Positions 1-6,410 of a DNA stretch of 23,569 nt are shown in pieces. Every line of letters begins with the position of its first letter. Within the stretch, counting starts at the first letter, position 1. The translations under genes were made by a program, and so were the position numbers. Origin of the DNA: Acidaminobacter sp. (lineage in GTDB: Bacteria > Bacillota_A > Clostridia > Peptostreptococcales > Acidaminobacteraceae); contig WXFH01000054.1 of NCBI GenBank assembly GCA_009881125.1, positions 1 to 23,569 of the forward strand, written 5' to 3'. A model generated the notes under the pieces. The model worked only from the letters and a program-made list of their open reading frames with translations. It ran no database searches and was not told where the DNA came from.

Positions 1-177
1 CTTCAAGTTACTTCGCTGACTTCCGTTATTTCCATAATCAGAAATCACTTCGCCGGTTCCAAGCAGAACCGACTTTTTATTTCAGAATTTTGGGTTGTAC
101 ACTGTTTAGTTTTCAAGGATCGAATGGAGGTCACTTTTGAACCAATTTTGCGATTCAATATCTCAAGTGACTTCTTC
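1..177 (-). promoter_or_regulatory. probable rRNA operon leader with boxA-like antitermination site
   Basis: Read leftward, this is the transcribed stretch after two tandem promoters. At 124-102 the minus strand carries GATCCTTGAAAACTAAACAG, which resembles the boxA-type CTTTGAAAACT sequence found in Firmicute rRNA leaders and 16S-23S spacers. No 16S sequence is visible, so the gene itself would lie beyond position 1. A short inverted repeat CGGTTC/GAACCG sits at 55-70; on the plus strand a T-rich run follows it, so it could instead be a terminator of something entering from the left. The rRNA assignment is an inference from promoters plus boxA. Confidence 0.55.
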
Positions 178-206
178 AGTTTATCATCGCGTTTTTATCA
201 AGTCAA
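178..206 (-). promoter_or_regulatory. downstream promoter (P2) of the probable rRNA operon
   Basis: On the minus strand a -35 box TTGACT (206-201) is separated by exactly 17 bp from a -10 box TAAACT (183-178). It lies about 67 bp downstream of a second promoter in the same direction. Tandem sigma-A promoters are typical of Firmicute rRNA operons. Confidence 0.5.
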
Positions 207-244
207 GTCATTTTAAATCTTTTCTCGTTCGCGACGACTTCTCC

Positions 245-273
245 ATATTACCCAAGAAACCAAGCTATGTCAA
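245..273 (-). promoter_or_regulatory. upstream promoter (P1) of the probable rRNA operon
   Basis: On the minus strand a consensus -35 box TTGACA (273-268) is followed after exactly 17 bp by a -10 box TAATAT (250-245). The preceding 50 bp are A/T-rich, like an UP element. The -35 begins only 62 bp past the argD stop codon. Confidence 0.6.
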
Positions 274-335
274 CCCTTTGAAAGAAATTCTAATTTTCAG
301 ATTTTTGTTTTGGACGTCTTTGATTTTATGTTAAC

Positions 336-1574
336 CTACTTTGCATTCTTTTCTTCCTTTAATGACTCTAAAATCACTGCAAGCTTTTCAAAAAACAGAC
401 CTATCTCTTCATCCGTCACATTGAGCGGAGGAAGAACGCGAATTACGTTTTCCCCAGCAGGAATCAGCAATAATTTGTTTTCAAAAGCCACGGTATTGAA
501 TGATTTACAGTCGATCCCAAGCTCAATCCCAATCAAAAGTCCTTTTCCTTTTACGCTTTTGATGATGTGACCATCGGCTAAAGCACTTAGTTTTTGAGTG
601 ATCTTTTCGGATTTTTCCTGAACATTAGCCAGGAAGGCAGCGGACGAAATGAGTTCAACGCCCTTTAGTGCAACTGCAGTCGCCAGCGGGTTGCCTCCAA
701 ACGTGGAGCCGTGATCGCCCGCGACCAGAACGCTGGCTTTTTTCGATGCGACAAAGGCGCCAATTGGGAAGCCGCAGCCAAGTCCCTTTGCGAGGCAGAC
801 TACATCCGGTTTGACACTGGTGGATTGGAATGCATAAAAGGTCCCCAAACGGCCAATGCCGGTCTGAACTTCATCAAAGATTAAGAGAATGTCGAGCTCG
901 TCGCATTTGGCTCTCAGGGCTTTGAGGTAGTCGTCGGAAATTGAATTGACGCCGCCTTCACCTTGAATTGGCTCGACGAGGATTCCGCAGTAGCTGCTGT
1001 CCAGGGCTTTTAAAGCCTCAATGTCGTTTGCCGGAAATTCATAGACTTCTGGAATCAGTGGTTTAAAAGGCGCCTGGTACTTTTCCTGTCCTGTGACGGA
1101 GAGCGCGCCCATGGTGCGTCCATGAAAGCTATGGGACAAATGAGCCAATTTGACGGCGTCACGCTTTTTACCATATTTTCTGGCAAGTTTAATGGCGCCT
1201 TCCAGCGCCTCTGTACCACTATTGCAGAAAAAGACGTCCTGGAGGACACCCTCTGACAGATCAATCAAGGTCTTGGCAAGCTTGAGCTGTGGTTCATTCC
1301 AGTACAAGTTGCTTATATGCATAAGTTTGGCAGCTTGCTCTGAGATGACTTTCGCAATTTCAATATTCCCGTGGCCAAGGGCATTGACAGCGACGCCGCT
1401 GACGAAATCCAGATAGGCTTCGCCTTGAGTATCCCAGATCATGGCGCCTTTGCCGTGATCAAAGATGACGTCAAATCTTCCATAAGTCGGCATGACGGCC
1501 GCTTTGAACGGATCACTGGCAGGTTCTGAAGCAGCTGTTTCTTTTATAGTTTCATCAACTTTTACATTTTCCAT
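336..1574 (-). CDS. argD: acetylornithine aminotransferase
   Basis: This is a cytoplasmic, PLP-dependent class III aminotransferase of 412 residues. It transfers an amino group from glutamate to N-acetylglutamate semialdehyde to make N-acetylornithine, and in many bacteria it also serves lysine synthesis. Visible family signatures are FCNSGTEALEGAIKLARK (about 116-133), SFHGRTMGALSVTGQ (about 149-163), the acidic IFDEVQTGIGR (about 232-242) and the PLP lysine in LAKGLG (Lys263). I chose the ATG at 1574 because GAGGAG lies 8 nt upstream; an upstream in-frame TTG at 1595 would place that ribosome site inside the gene. The first 25 residues are a variable acidic tail. It follows argB by 77 bp with no promoter or terminator seen, so argB-argD is one operon. 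No clear terminator follows; probable rRNA promoters begin within about 60 bp. Confidence 0.95.
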   Translation of the reverse strand: MENVKVDETIKETAASEPASDPFKAAVMPTYGRFDVIFDHGKGAMIWDTQGEAYLDFVSGVAVNALGHGNIEIAKVISEQAAKLMHISNLYWNEPQLKLAKTLIDLSEGVLQDVFFCNSGTEALEGAIKLARKYGKKRDAVKLAHLSHSFHGRTMGALSVTGQEKYQAPFKPLIPEVYEFPANDIEALKALDSSYCGILVEPIQGEGGVNSISDDYLKALRAKCDELDILLIFDEVQTGIGRLGTFYAFQSTSVKPDVVCLAKGLGCGFPIGAFVASKKASVLVAGDHGSTFGGNPLATAVALKGVELISSAAFLANVQEKSEKITQKLSALADGHIIKSVKGKGLLIGIELGIDCKSFNTVAFENKLLLIPAGENVIRVLPPLNVTDEEIGLFFEKLAVILESLKEEKNAK

Positions 1575-1620
1575 GGTGGTTCTCCTCTCACTCAATTGGA
1601 ATATTGGGGATAATGCTATT

Positions 1621-1648
1621 GGATACTGGATACCGGGTACTGGGTCAT
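1621..1648. repeat. degenerate heptad repeat in the argB-argD gap
   Basis: Four consecutive 7-bp units, GGATACT, GGATACC, GGGTACT and GGGTCAT, fill a third of the 77-bp gap between argB and argD. The last unit is the most diverged. The argB stop codon is 3 bp away and the argD ribosome site lies about 35 bp on. I recognise no function. Confidence 0.6.
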
Positions 1649-1651
1649 TTG

Positions 1652-2497
1652 TTAACGTTCGATCATGGTCCCTATGCCGCTGTCCGAAAAAACTTCAACC
1701 AAAAGACTGTGGGGTGTCGAGCCATTGAGCAGATGCACGGAGTGAACGCCGCTTTCAATGGCATTGACGGCGCAGGTCAGCTTAGGAATCATGCCGCCCT
1801 TGACGGTCTTCAGAATTTCTTTCGCTTCTTCCAAATTCAGCTTGCTGACAAAGCTTGCGGGATCCGGAAAATTTTTATAGACACCGTTCACATCCGTCAT
1901 CAGGATCAGCTTCTCAGCCCCAACTGCTGTGGCAACAGCTGAAGCGACATCATCCGCGTTCAGGTTGAAGGTCTTCCCATCCTTATCATGGCCGATGGGT
2001 GAAATAATCGGTGTATATCCACCGGACATCAGAAGATTAATCAACGCAGGATCCACAGTGGCGACTTCACCAACGTGGCCAATATCGCCATCCACGACCA
2101 ACTTCTTGGTGGCTTCGAGCCATCCGCCGTCTTTGCCGCTGATGCCAACCGCTTTAATTCCGCCGTTATTTAATAGAAGTGTCAGCTCGGTGTTGATTCT
2201 CCCGGTCAGAACCATTTCAACTTCTGTGATAGCGGCGTCTCCGGTCACTCTATACCCACCAACAAATTCGGTTTCAATCCCCATTTTGTCCAGCCTTGCG
2301 CTGATTTCTTTTCCACCGCCGTGAACCAGGACCATTTTCATGCCGACCAGGCTTAATAGCACTATATCCTGAAGAATGGCGCGCCTGCCTTCAGGCGAAT
2401 CCGCCAGGCTGCCTCCAAGTTTGATCACAACGGTCTTATCCCGAAACTTTTGTATGTACGGGATCGATTCAATTAGTGCAGATACAAATGCAGACAT
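1652..2497 (-). CDS. argB: N-acetylglutamate kinase
   Basis: This is a 281-residue cytoplasmic amino-acid kinase that phosphorylates N-acetylglutamate with ATP, the committed step of the acetylated ornithine pathway. Signatures are VVIKLGGSLADSPEGR near residue 23, VLVHGGGKEIS near 57, the substrate-binding LNADDVASAVATAVGAE region and the C-terminal TVKGGMIPKL motif. A helical stretch of about 20 residues before the first strand (ALIESIPYIQKFRDK) matches the N-helix of hexameric, arginine-inhibited members, so feedback inhibition by arginine is likely; this fits use of the acetyl-recycling ArgJ encoded next door. Start at 2497 has AGGAGGT 7 nt upstream; an in-frame extension to 2557 runs into the promoter. 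It is first gene of a leftward argB-argD operon, divergent from argC-argJ. Confidence 0.95.
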   Translation of the reverse strand: MSAFVSALIESIPYIQKFRDKTVVIKLGGSLADSPEGRRAILQDIVLLSLVGMKMVLVHGGGKEISARLDKMGIETEFVGGYRVTGDAAITEVEMVLTGRINTELTLLLNNGGIKAVGISGKDGGWLEATKKLVVDGDIGHVGEVATVDPALINLLMSGGYTPIISPIGHDKDGKTFNLNADDVASAVATAVGAEKLILMTDVNGVYKNFPDPASFVSKLNLEEAKEILKTVKGGMIPKLTCAVNAIESGVHSVHLLNGSTPHSLLVEVFSDSGIGTMIER

Positions 2498-2543
2498 TGT
2501 ATGACCTCCTATTCGATCACAAGAAATGTAAGAAAGTAAATAT

Positions 2544-2572
2544 ATTATACACAACAATGCATATTATTTCAA
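2544..2572 (-). promoter_or_regulatory. argB-argD promoter
   Basis: On the minus strand TTGAAA (2572-2567), 17 bp, and a consensus TATAAT (2549-2544). The sequence TTGTGTATAAT around the -10 box is identical to that of the divergent argC promoter, which suggests a shared regulator such as ArgR, although a full ARG box is not evident here. Transcription would start about 40 nt upstream of the argB start codon. Confidence 0.7.
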
Positions 2573-2910
2573 ATTTTTCTTGATGGATTTTTGCTATTTT
2601 ATGCATGCGATTTTATAAAATGTTGATCTGAGTATTTCTCATCATTGATTAAGGCAGCTCACTCTCAGGAAATTCAAATAATACCTAGGCCGAATTCGGA
2701 CAATTTTGATAGTTGAGGGTTTTACATTAACGCAAGCACGCATTTATTTACATCATTTATAAGGAAATAACTCTGATAGCCATACATAACAGGATTGTGC
2801 ACGTTTGAGTCCCTGGGTCTTATTTATTGTATCATTTTTTCAGAATTGTTTATGTATTGTTTCTTCTGCAATTCAAATTTTGGGGTATCAATAGGAACAT
2901 GCCATACCTT
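2573..2910. other. non-coding spacer between argB and argC promoters
   Basis: This AT-rich stretch holds no supported gene. A 10-bp palindrome CCGAATTCGG lies near 2690. A 71-codon reading frame starting at 2795 has no ribosome site and a composition unlike the neighbouring genes. I see no terminator or riboswitch that I can name. Confidence 0.5.
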
Positions 2911-3014
2911 TAATACTATTCCGTCTGATAATATGAATACTCACGTCGAGATCAGCGCTCCCTTCAATGGTCTTAAAGACATGCGACTGCATATCTTGAG
3001 ACGGAATTAATACT
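2911..3014. mobile_element. MITE-like 90-bp element with 7-bp flanking direct repeats
   Basis: A 9-bp perfect inverted repeat ATTCCGTCT (2918-2926) and AGACGGAAT (2999-3007) is flanked on both outer sides by the direct repeat TAATACT (2911-2917 and 3008-3014). Inverted ends directly bounded by a short direct repeat are what a small non-autonomous transposon with a target-site duplication leaves. The interior has small hairpins (GTCTTTAAGAC, ATGC-AGTC-GCAT on the minus strand) and no coding capacity. It ends 8 bp before the argC -35 box. Only one copy is in the window, so the identification is an inference. Confidence 0.4.
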
Positions 3015-3021
3015 CTTATTA

Positions 3022-3050
3022 TTGAATTGTTTTTATTTTTTGTGTATAAT
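3022..3050 (+). promoter_or_regulatory. argC-argJ promoter with possible ArgR half-sites
   Basis: TTGAAT (3022-3027), 17 bp, and a consensus TATAAT (3045-3050), 31 bp ahead of the argC start. The -35 box lies in ATTGAATT, also found next to the argG -10 box. TGTATAATTATCCT (3043-3056) matches 11 of 14 positions of the ArgR-type palindrome TGAATAATTATTCA. Repression by ArgR is inferred. Confidence 0.65.
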
Positions 3051-3081
3051 TATCCTTAATACTTTTTATGGAGGTTTTGTT

Positions 3082-4140
3082 ATGAATGTATGTGTTGTAG
3101 GCGCATCAGGATACGCTGGTCAACAGCTGGTCGCGCTTCTTATGAATCATCCACATGTTGGGAAAGTTTTTTTAATGGCTTCCTCGACTGCAGGTGCGCG
3201 TTATTCTGATTTGAATCCGGCATTTAAAGGGCGAATGGAAGAGCTTCTGCTGCCGGCCTCTGATCTGCTGCTTCCCGGTTTTGTGAAGGAGAACGACATA
3301 GGCGCTGTGTTCCTGGCATTGCCGCACGGGGCGTCTATGCCTTATGCCCAGTTTCTGATCGAGAATGAGCCAGAAGTGGGTATCATTGACCTGGGTGCGG
3401 ATTTTAGAATTCATGATGTCGAAGTTTATAAGAAGTGGTATGGCGATCACACTTGTCCGCAGTATCTGGACCGCTTCGTCTATGGACTTCCTGAGCTTCA
3501 CCGCGATCAAATTGTGGGTTGCAGGACCATCGGCAATCCTGGCTGTTATCCTACCTCTATTCTTCTGGCACTGGTCCCTGCGCTGAAAGCCGGCGTCGTC
3601 GAGACGGACCGAATAGTCGCAGATTCAAAATCCGGGATGAGCGGCGCCGGAAAGACCGCTGCGATCTCTTCCCTGTTCACAGAGGTCGCGGAAACGGTAC
3701 GGCCGTATAAAACCGGCAAGCACCGCCATACGGCTGAAATTGCACAGGAGATGTCCCAGGCGGCCGGCGAAGCGGTTGGCCTGCTGTTCGCACCTTCTAT
3801 AGTACCAATGAGCCGCGGGATTCAGTCTACAGTCTACGCAGCGGTGAAGCCTGAAATGCTCGAGTGGGCCAAGACTTCAATTTTGGATTATTATAAGGAA
3901 TTCTATAAAGATGCGCCATTTGTCAGGGTTCTGGATGAACAGCCGGAGACGCGCAACGTGAGAGGCAGCAATTACTGTGATGTCTGGGTGACAATTGATG
4001 AGGAAACCTCGACGTTGGTCGCTATGGGCGTCATAGACAATCTGGTGAAAGGTGCCAGCGGTCAGGCGGTCCACAATTTCAATCTGATGTTTGGTTTTGA
4101 GGAAACAGCGGGCATTAATATGCTGCCGCTCTATCCGTAA
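3082..4140 (+). CDS. argC: N-acetyl-gamma-glutamyl-phosphate reductase
   Basis: This 352-residue cytoplasmic NADPH-dependent enzyme reduces N-acetylglutamyl phosphate to the semialdehyde. The N-terminus VCVVGASGYAGQQL is the Rossmann nucleotide-binding loop. The catalytic cysteine is Cys155 in TIGNPGCYPTSI, and the downstream DSKSGMSGAGK and GKHRHTAEIAQEM motifs are those of the family. Length is close to the usual 345. The ATG at 3082 has TGGAGG 8 nt upstream; the longer in-frame reading to 3022 starts inside the promoter. It is the first gene of argC-argJ, with 73 bp to argJ. Splitting the common argCJBD order into two divergent pairs is noteworthy. Confidence 0.96.
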   Translation: MNVCVVGASGYAGQQLVALLMNHPHVGKVFLMASSTAGARYSDLNPAFKGRMEELLLPASDLLLPGFVKENDIGAVFLALPHGASMPYAQFLIENEPEVGIIDLGADFRIHDVEVYKKWYGDHTCPQYLDRFVYGLPELHRDQIVGCRTIGNPGCYPTSILLALVPALKAGVVETDRIVADSKSGMSGAGKTAAISSLFTEVAETVRPYKTGKHRHTAEIAQEMSQAAGEAVGLLFAPSIVPMSRGIQSTVYAAVKPEMLEWAKTSILDYYKEFYKDAPFVRVLDEQPETRNVRGSNYCDVWVTIDEETSTLVAMGVIDNLVKGASGQAVHNFNLMFGFEETAGINMLPLYP

Positions 4141-4213
4141 GAAATTTTTACTTTAGTTATTGATTTACCTGTTTCGAGAATCCACTAACCTGAATTTAGG
4201 AGGTTCACAATTT

Positions 4214-5431
4214 ATGAATGATCAACTGTTGGAAAATGTTTCGGTTCCGGGATTTAAAGCTTGCGCTCTCTTCTGCGGCATCAAAAAACAGAATAAAGAT
4301 TTGACTGTCATTACCTGTGAAAAAGGGGCAGTGGCTGCAGCGGTATTCACAACGAATTTATCAAAAGCCGCGCCGGTCATTGTCTCCCAGGAAAACCTGA
4401 AGCAGCCGCTGGTGCATGCCGTCATCATTAACAGCGGAAACGCCAACGCCTGCAATGGAGAGCGTGGCTTAAGCGACGCTAAGCGCACGGCCGTCAAAGC
4501 CGGTGAGCTTCTCGGCGTTTCCCCCTCCTCTGTGCTGGTCTCTTCCACAGGGATTATTGGCGTGCCGCTTCCGGTAGAAAAGATCGAAGCGGGACTTGAG
4601 AAAGCTATGCCGCTGTTGAAAGCTGACGGCCTGGCTGAGGCTGCTCAAGGGATTATGACCACAGATACCTTTAGAAAGTTGGCAGCGCAGTCAGTGACAC
4701 TTCCCGAGTCCGGTGTGACAGTCCAAATTGTTGGTTTTTCCAAGGGCAGCGGCATGATTCACCCTAATATGGCGACTATGCTCGGATTCACTTTGACGGA
4801 CGCAAGCATTGAAAAAGACGTGTTCCAGAAGCTTCAGCAGGAATCTACAGACATAACCTTCAACATGATTTCTGTCGACGGCGACACCTCAACCAATGAC
4901 ATGTCACTGGCTCTCAGCTCCTGTGAAGCAGGCAATCCTGCCCTTCAGCCAGGAACTAAGGATTATGAGGCCTTTAGAGAAGCCTTTATTGACGTTCAAA
5001 AAACGCTGGCGAAGCTGATTGCCAAAGATGGTGAGGGTGCTACCAAGCTGATTCAGGTCAAAATAAACGGTGCCAGAACGGAGAAGGATGCCCGTCTGCT
5101 CGCTCGAAGCGTCACAACGTCGTCTCTGGTCAAAGCAGCCATCTTTGGCCGAGATGCGAACTGGGGACGAGTTCTCTGCGCCATGGGGTATTCCGGCGGC
5201 ATGTTCAATCCTGATGTAGTCGACCTTTACTTCGAAAGTGAGTTTGGCAGCATTCAGCTCATGGAGAAAGGTGCGGGACTTATTTTCGACGAAGAAAAAG
5301 CACTGAAGATTCTCGAGTCCAGCACCATTGATATTGTGGCTCAGCTTGGTGAGGGCACTGCGTCTGCGGAAGCCTGGGGCTGTGACCTGACTTATGAGTA
5401 TGTGAAGATTAACGGTGAATACAGGTCGTAA
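4214..5431 (+). CDS. argJ: glutamate N-acetyltransferase / ornithine acetyltransferase
   Basis: This 405-residue enzyme transfers the acetyl group of N-acetylornithine to glutamate, giving ornithine and regenerating N-acetylglutamate. It is made as a precursor that cleaves itself between Ala187 and Thr188 in MIHPNMATMLGF; Thr188 becomes the N-terminal nucleophile of the beta chain. Other family marks are INSGNANACNG (about 72-82), SSTGIIGVPLP (about 110-120) and GRDANWGRVLCAMGYSG. Whether it also uses acetyl-CoA (bifunctional) cannot be told from sequence; no argA is in the window. The ATG at 4214 has AGGAGG 9 nt upstream; an earlier in-frame ATG at 4160 would put that site inside the gene. 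Second gene of the argC-argJ operon, ended by a strong terminator. Confidence 0.96.
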   Translation: MNDQLLENVSVPGFKACALFCGIKKQNKDLTVITCEKGAVAAAVFTTNLSKAAPVIVSQENLKQPLVHAVIINSGNANACNGERGLSDAKRTAVKAGELLGVSPSSVLVSSTGIIGVPLPVEKIEAGLEKAMPLLKADGLAEAAQGIMTTDTFRKLAAQSVTLPESGVTVQIVGFSKGSGMIHPNMATMLGFTLTDASIEKDVFQKLQQESTDITFNMISVDGDTSTNDMSLALSSCEAGNPALQPGTKDYEAFREAFIDVQKTLAKLIAKDGEGATKLIQVKINGARTEKDARLLARSVTTSSLVKAAIFGRDANWGRVLCAMGYSGGMFNPDVVDLYFESEFGSIQLMEKGAGLIFDEEKALKILESSTIDIVAQLGEGTASAEAWGCDLTYEYVKINGEYRS

Positions 5432-5442
5432 ATACTGAAAAG

Positions 5443-5487
5443 AAGTCCCAACCGCTGTGAGGATGCGGTTGGGACTTCCTTTGTTTT
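5443..5487 (+). terminator. argJ terminator, probably bidirectional
   Basis: A perfect 13-bp stem AAGTCCCAACCGC (5443-5455) and its complement (5465-5477) with a 9-nt loop is followed by CCTTTGTTTT. Upstream is A-rich, so the minus strand also has a T-rich tail and could end the leftward gene at 5509. Confidence 0.85.
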
Positions 5488-5508
5488 ATGGATTTAGTTG
5501 AGCACCTG

Positions 5509-6087
5509 TTAATTGGCAGGTGTTACGGCGTTGTAGCCTTGTCCCATCATGCCTTGTCCGAAACCTTGTCCCATCATGCCGCCGCGCATCATGCCGCCGC
5601 GACCGCCATTTGCAGGTCCATAGCCTTGGCCAAGACCGGCAGCTTCGCCGTTAGCTTGTCCGAGACCTTGTCCGCCATTGACTCTGCCTTGGCCAAGACC
5701 AAAGCGTTCGCCGTTGTTAAGCTGATATCTCATGGCAAATGCTTGAGTACCATCGCAGACGTGGTTTTCGATAAAGTTTTTCATAGCTGCTGCACGTTCG
5801 GAAGTTAATGTACCACTGGCAACCAGTGCGTCGATTCTGGCAACTTTAGCTTCTTTAATTTCGGCGACAAATTCGTCGAATAGATCAGCATCCTTAGCTT
5901 GCTCGCTAAGCGATTCGCCAGCTTTCAGTTTTTCGATAATAACGCTTGGGTCTTTATCAAGAAACTCAGCCAAAATTTCAACATTGCTTTGATATTTAAC
6001 CGCAGGCTGTGCAACATCCGCAAAGACGGCAATTGAGCCGAGTGCAAGAACGAGAATCAGTGAGAGTGACAACAAGATTCTTTTCAT
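5509..6087 (-). CDS. secreted DUF2680-like protein with Gly/Met/Gln-rich tail
   Basis: The 192-residue product starts with a clear signal peptide (MKR, hydrophobic 4-20, likely cut after Ala23 in VFADVAQ), so it should be exported. Residues about 32-112 are helical and charged and include ARIDALVASGTLTSERAA, a pattern like the DUF2680 family of small secreted Firmicute proteins, whose role is unknown to me. Residues 125-185 are low complexity, rich in Gly, Gln and Met, with repeated GMMGQG units and only one cysteine (111) overall. Met pairs can bind soft metals such as copper, but nothing else supports that here. I chose 6087 because GGAGG lies 8 nt upstream; an ATG at 6093 is only 2 nt from it. 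It is a single-gene unit between argJ and carB with its own promoter. Confidence 0.75.
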   Translation of the reverse strand: MKRILLSLSLILVLALGSIAVFADVAQPAVKYQSNVEILAEFLDKDPSVIIEKLKAGESLSEQAKDADLFDEFVAEIKEAKVARIDALVASGTLTSERAAAMKNFIENHVCDGTQAFAMRYQLNNGERFGLGQGRVNGGQGLGQANGEAAGLGQGYGPANGGRGGMMRGGMMGQGFGQGMMGQGYNAVTPAN

Positions 6088-6174
6088 TTTCATTTCCTCC
6101 TTTAGCAAGTTCGACCTGTAGTTAGAATTAGTCGTCTTGTTTCTATGGTCTAACTATACCTCTGAATAATAAAG

Positions 6175-6203
6175 AGAATATGAAGATGGGCTACTTATTT
6201 CAA
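6175..6203 (-). promoter_or_regulatory. promoter of the secreted DUF2680-like gene
   Basis: On the minus strand TTGAAA (6203-6198), 17 bp, then TATTCT (6180-6175), about 90 bp upstream of the chosen start codon. The -10 box is a weak match; a TATAGT at 6159-6154 is an alternative without a good -35. Confidence 0.4.
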
Positions 6204-6235
6204 CATTTGCGATTTTTATTGGATTTTCTTGTCAG

Positions 6236-6350
6236 GTGGAAACTCGGTGTTGGAAACTCGGGGTTGATAGGCGCTAGCCGCTGACACCCGGTTTCCACAA
6301 GTGAAACTCGGGGTTGATAGGCGCTAGCCGCTGACACCGAGTTTCTTCCA
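6236..6350. repeat. REP-like palindromic element, tandem copies
   Basis: Two identical 36-bp copies (6253-6288 and 6303-6338) occur with a 50-bp period. Each unit is an imperfect palindrome: GAAACTCGG at one end and CCGAGTTTC (second copy) or CCGGTTTCC (first copy) at the other, with GGCGCTAGCC at the centre. The last 20 bp (6331-6350, CTGACACCGAGTTTCTTCCA) recur exactly at 14084-14103. This matches the layout of REP/BIME repeats thought to be moved by IS200-like REP-associated (RAYT) transposases. No transposase gene is in the window. Confidence 0.75.
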
Positions 6351-6354
6351 TCTC

Positions 6355-6401
6355 AAAAAACAAACACACGCAGAGCGGCACCACCGCCCTGCGTGTGTTT
6401 G
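6355..6401 (-). terminator. carB terminator
   Basis: A 13-bp perfect outer stem CAAACACACGCAG (6361-6373) with its complement (6389-6401), a further GCGG/CCGC inner stem and a CACCA loop. On the minus strand six T residues follow the stem (6360-6355). It lies 10 bp past the carB stop codon. Confidence 0.88.
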
Positions 6402-6410
6402 TCTTCTATC

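Noticed and set aside
137..570. Short plus-strand frames at the left end
   Set aside because: They overlap argD or the divergent promoter and leader signals and have no ribosome sites.
2795..3010. 71-codon reading frame in the argB-argC spacer
   Set aside because: No ribosome site, odd Phe/Cys-rich composition, and it runs through the MITE-like repeat ends.
2911..3014. tRNA or riboswitch between argB and argC
   Set aside because: The closing 9-bp stem encloses small hairpins, but there is no TTCGANTC arm or CCA-type end, and it lies upstream of the argC promoter, so it would not be in that transcript.
6253..6338. Two identical 36-bp repeats as a minimal CRISPR array
   Set aside because: Only two copies, a 14-bp spacer that is itself part of the palindrome, no cas genes, and the end sequence recurs at another locus.
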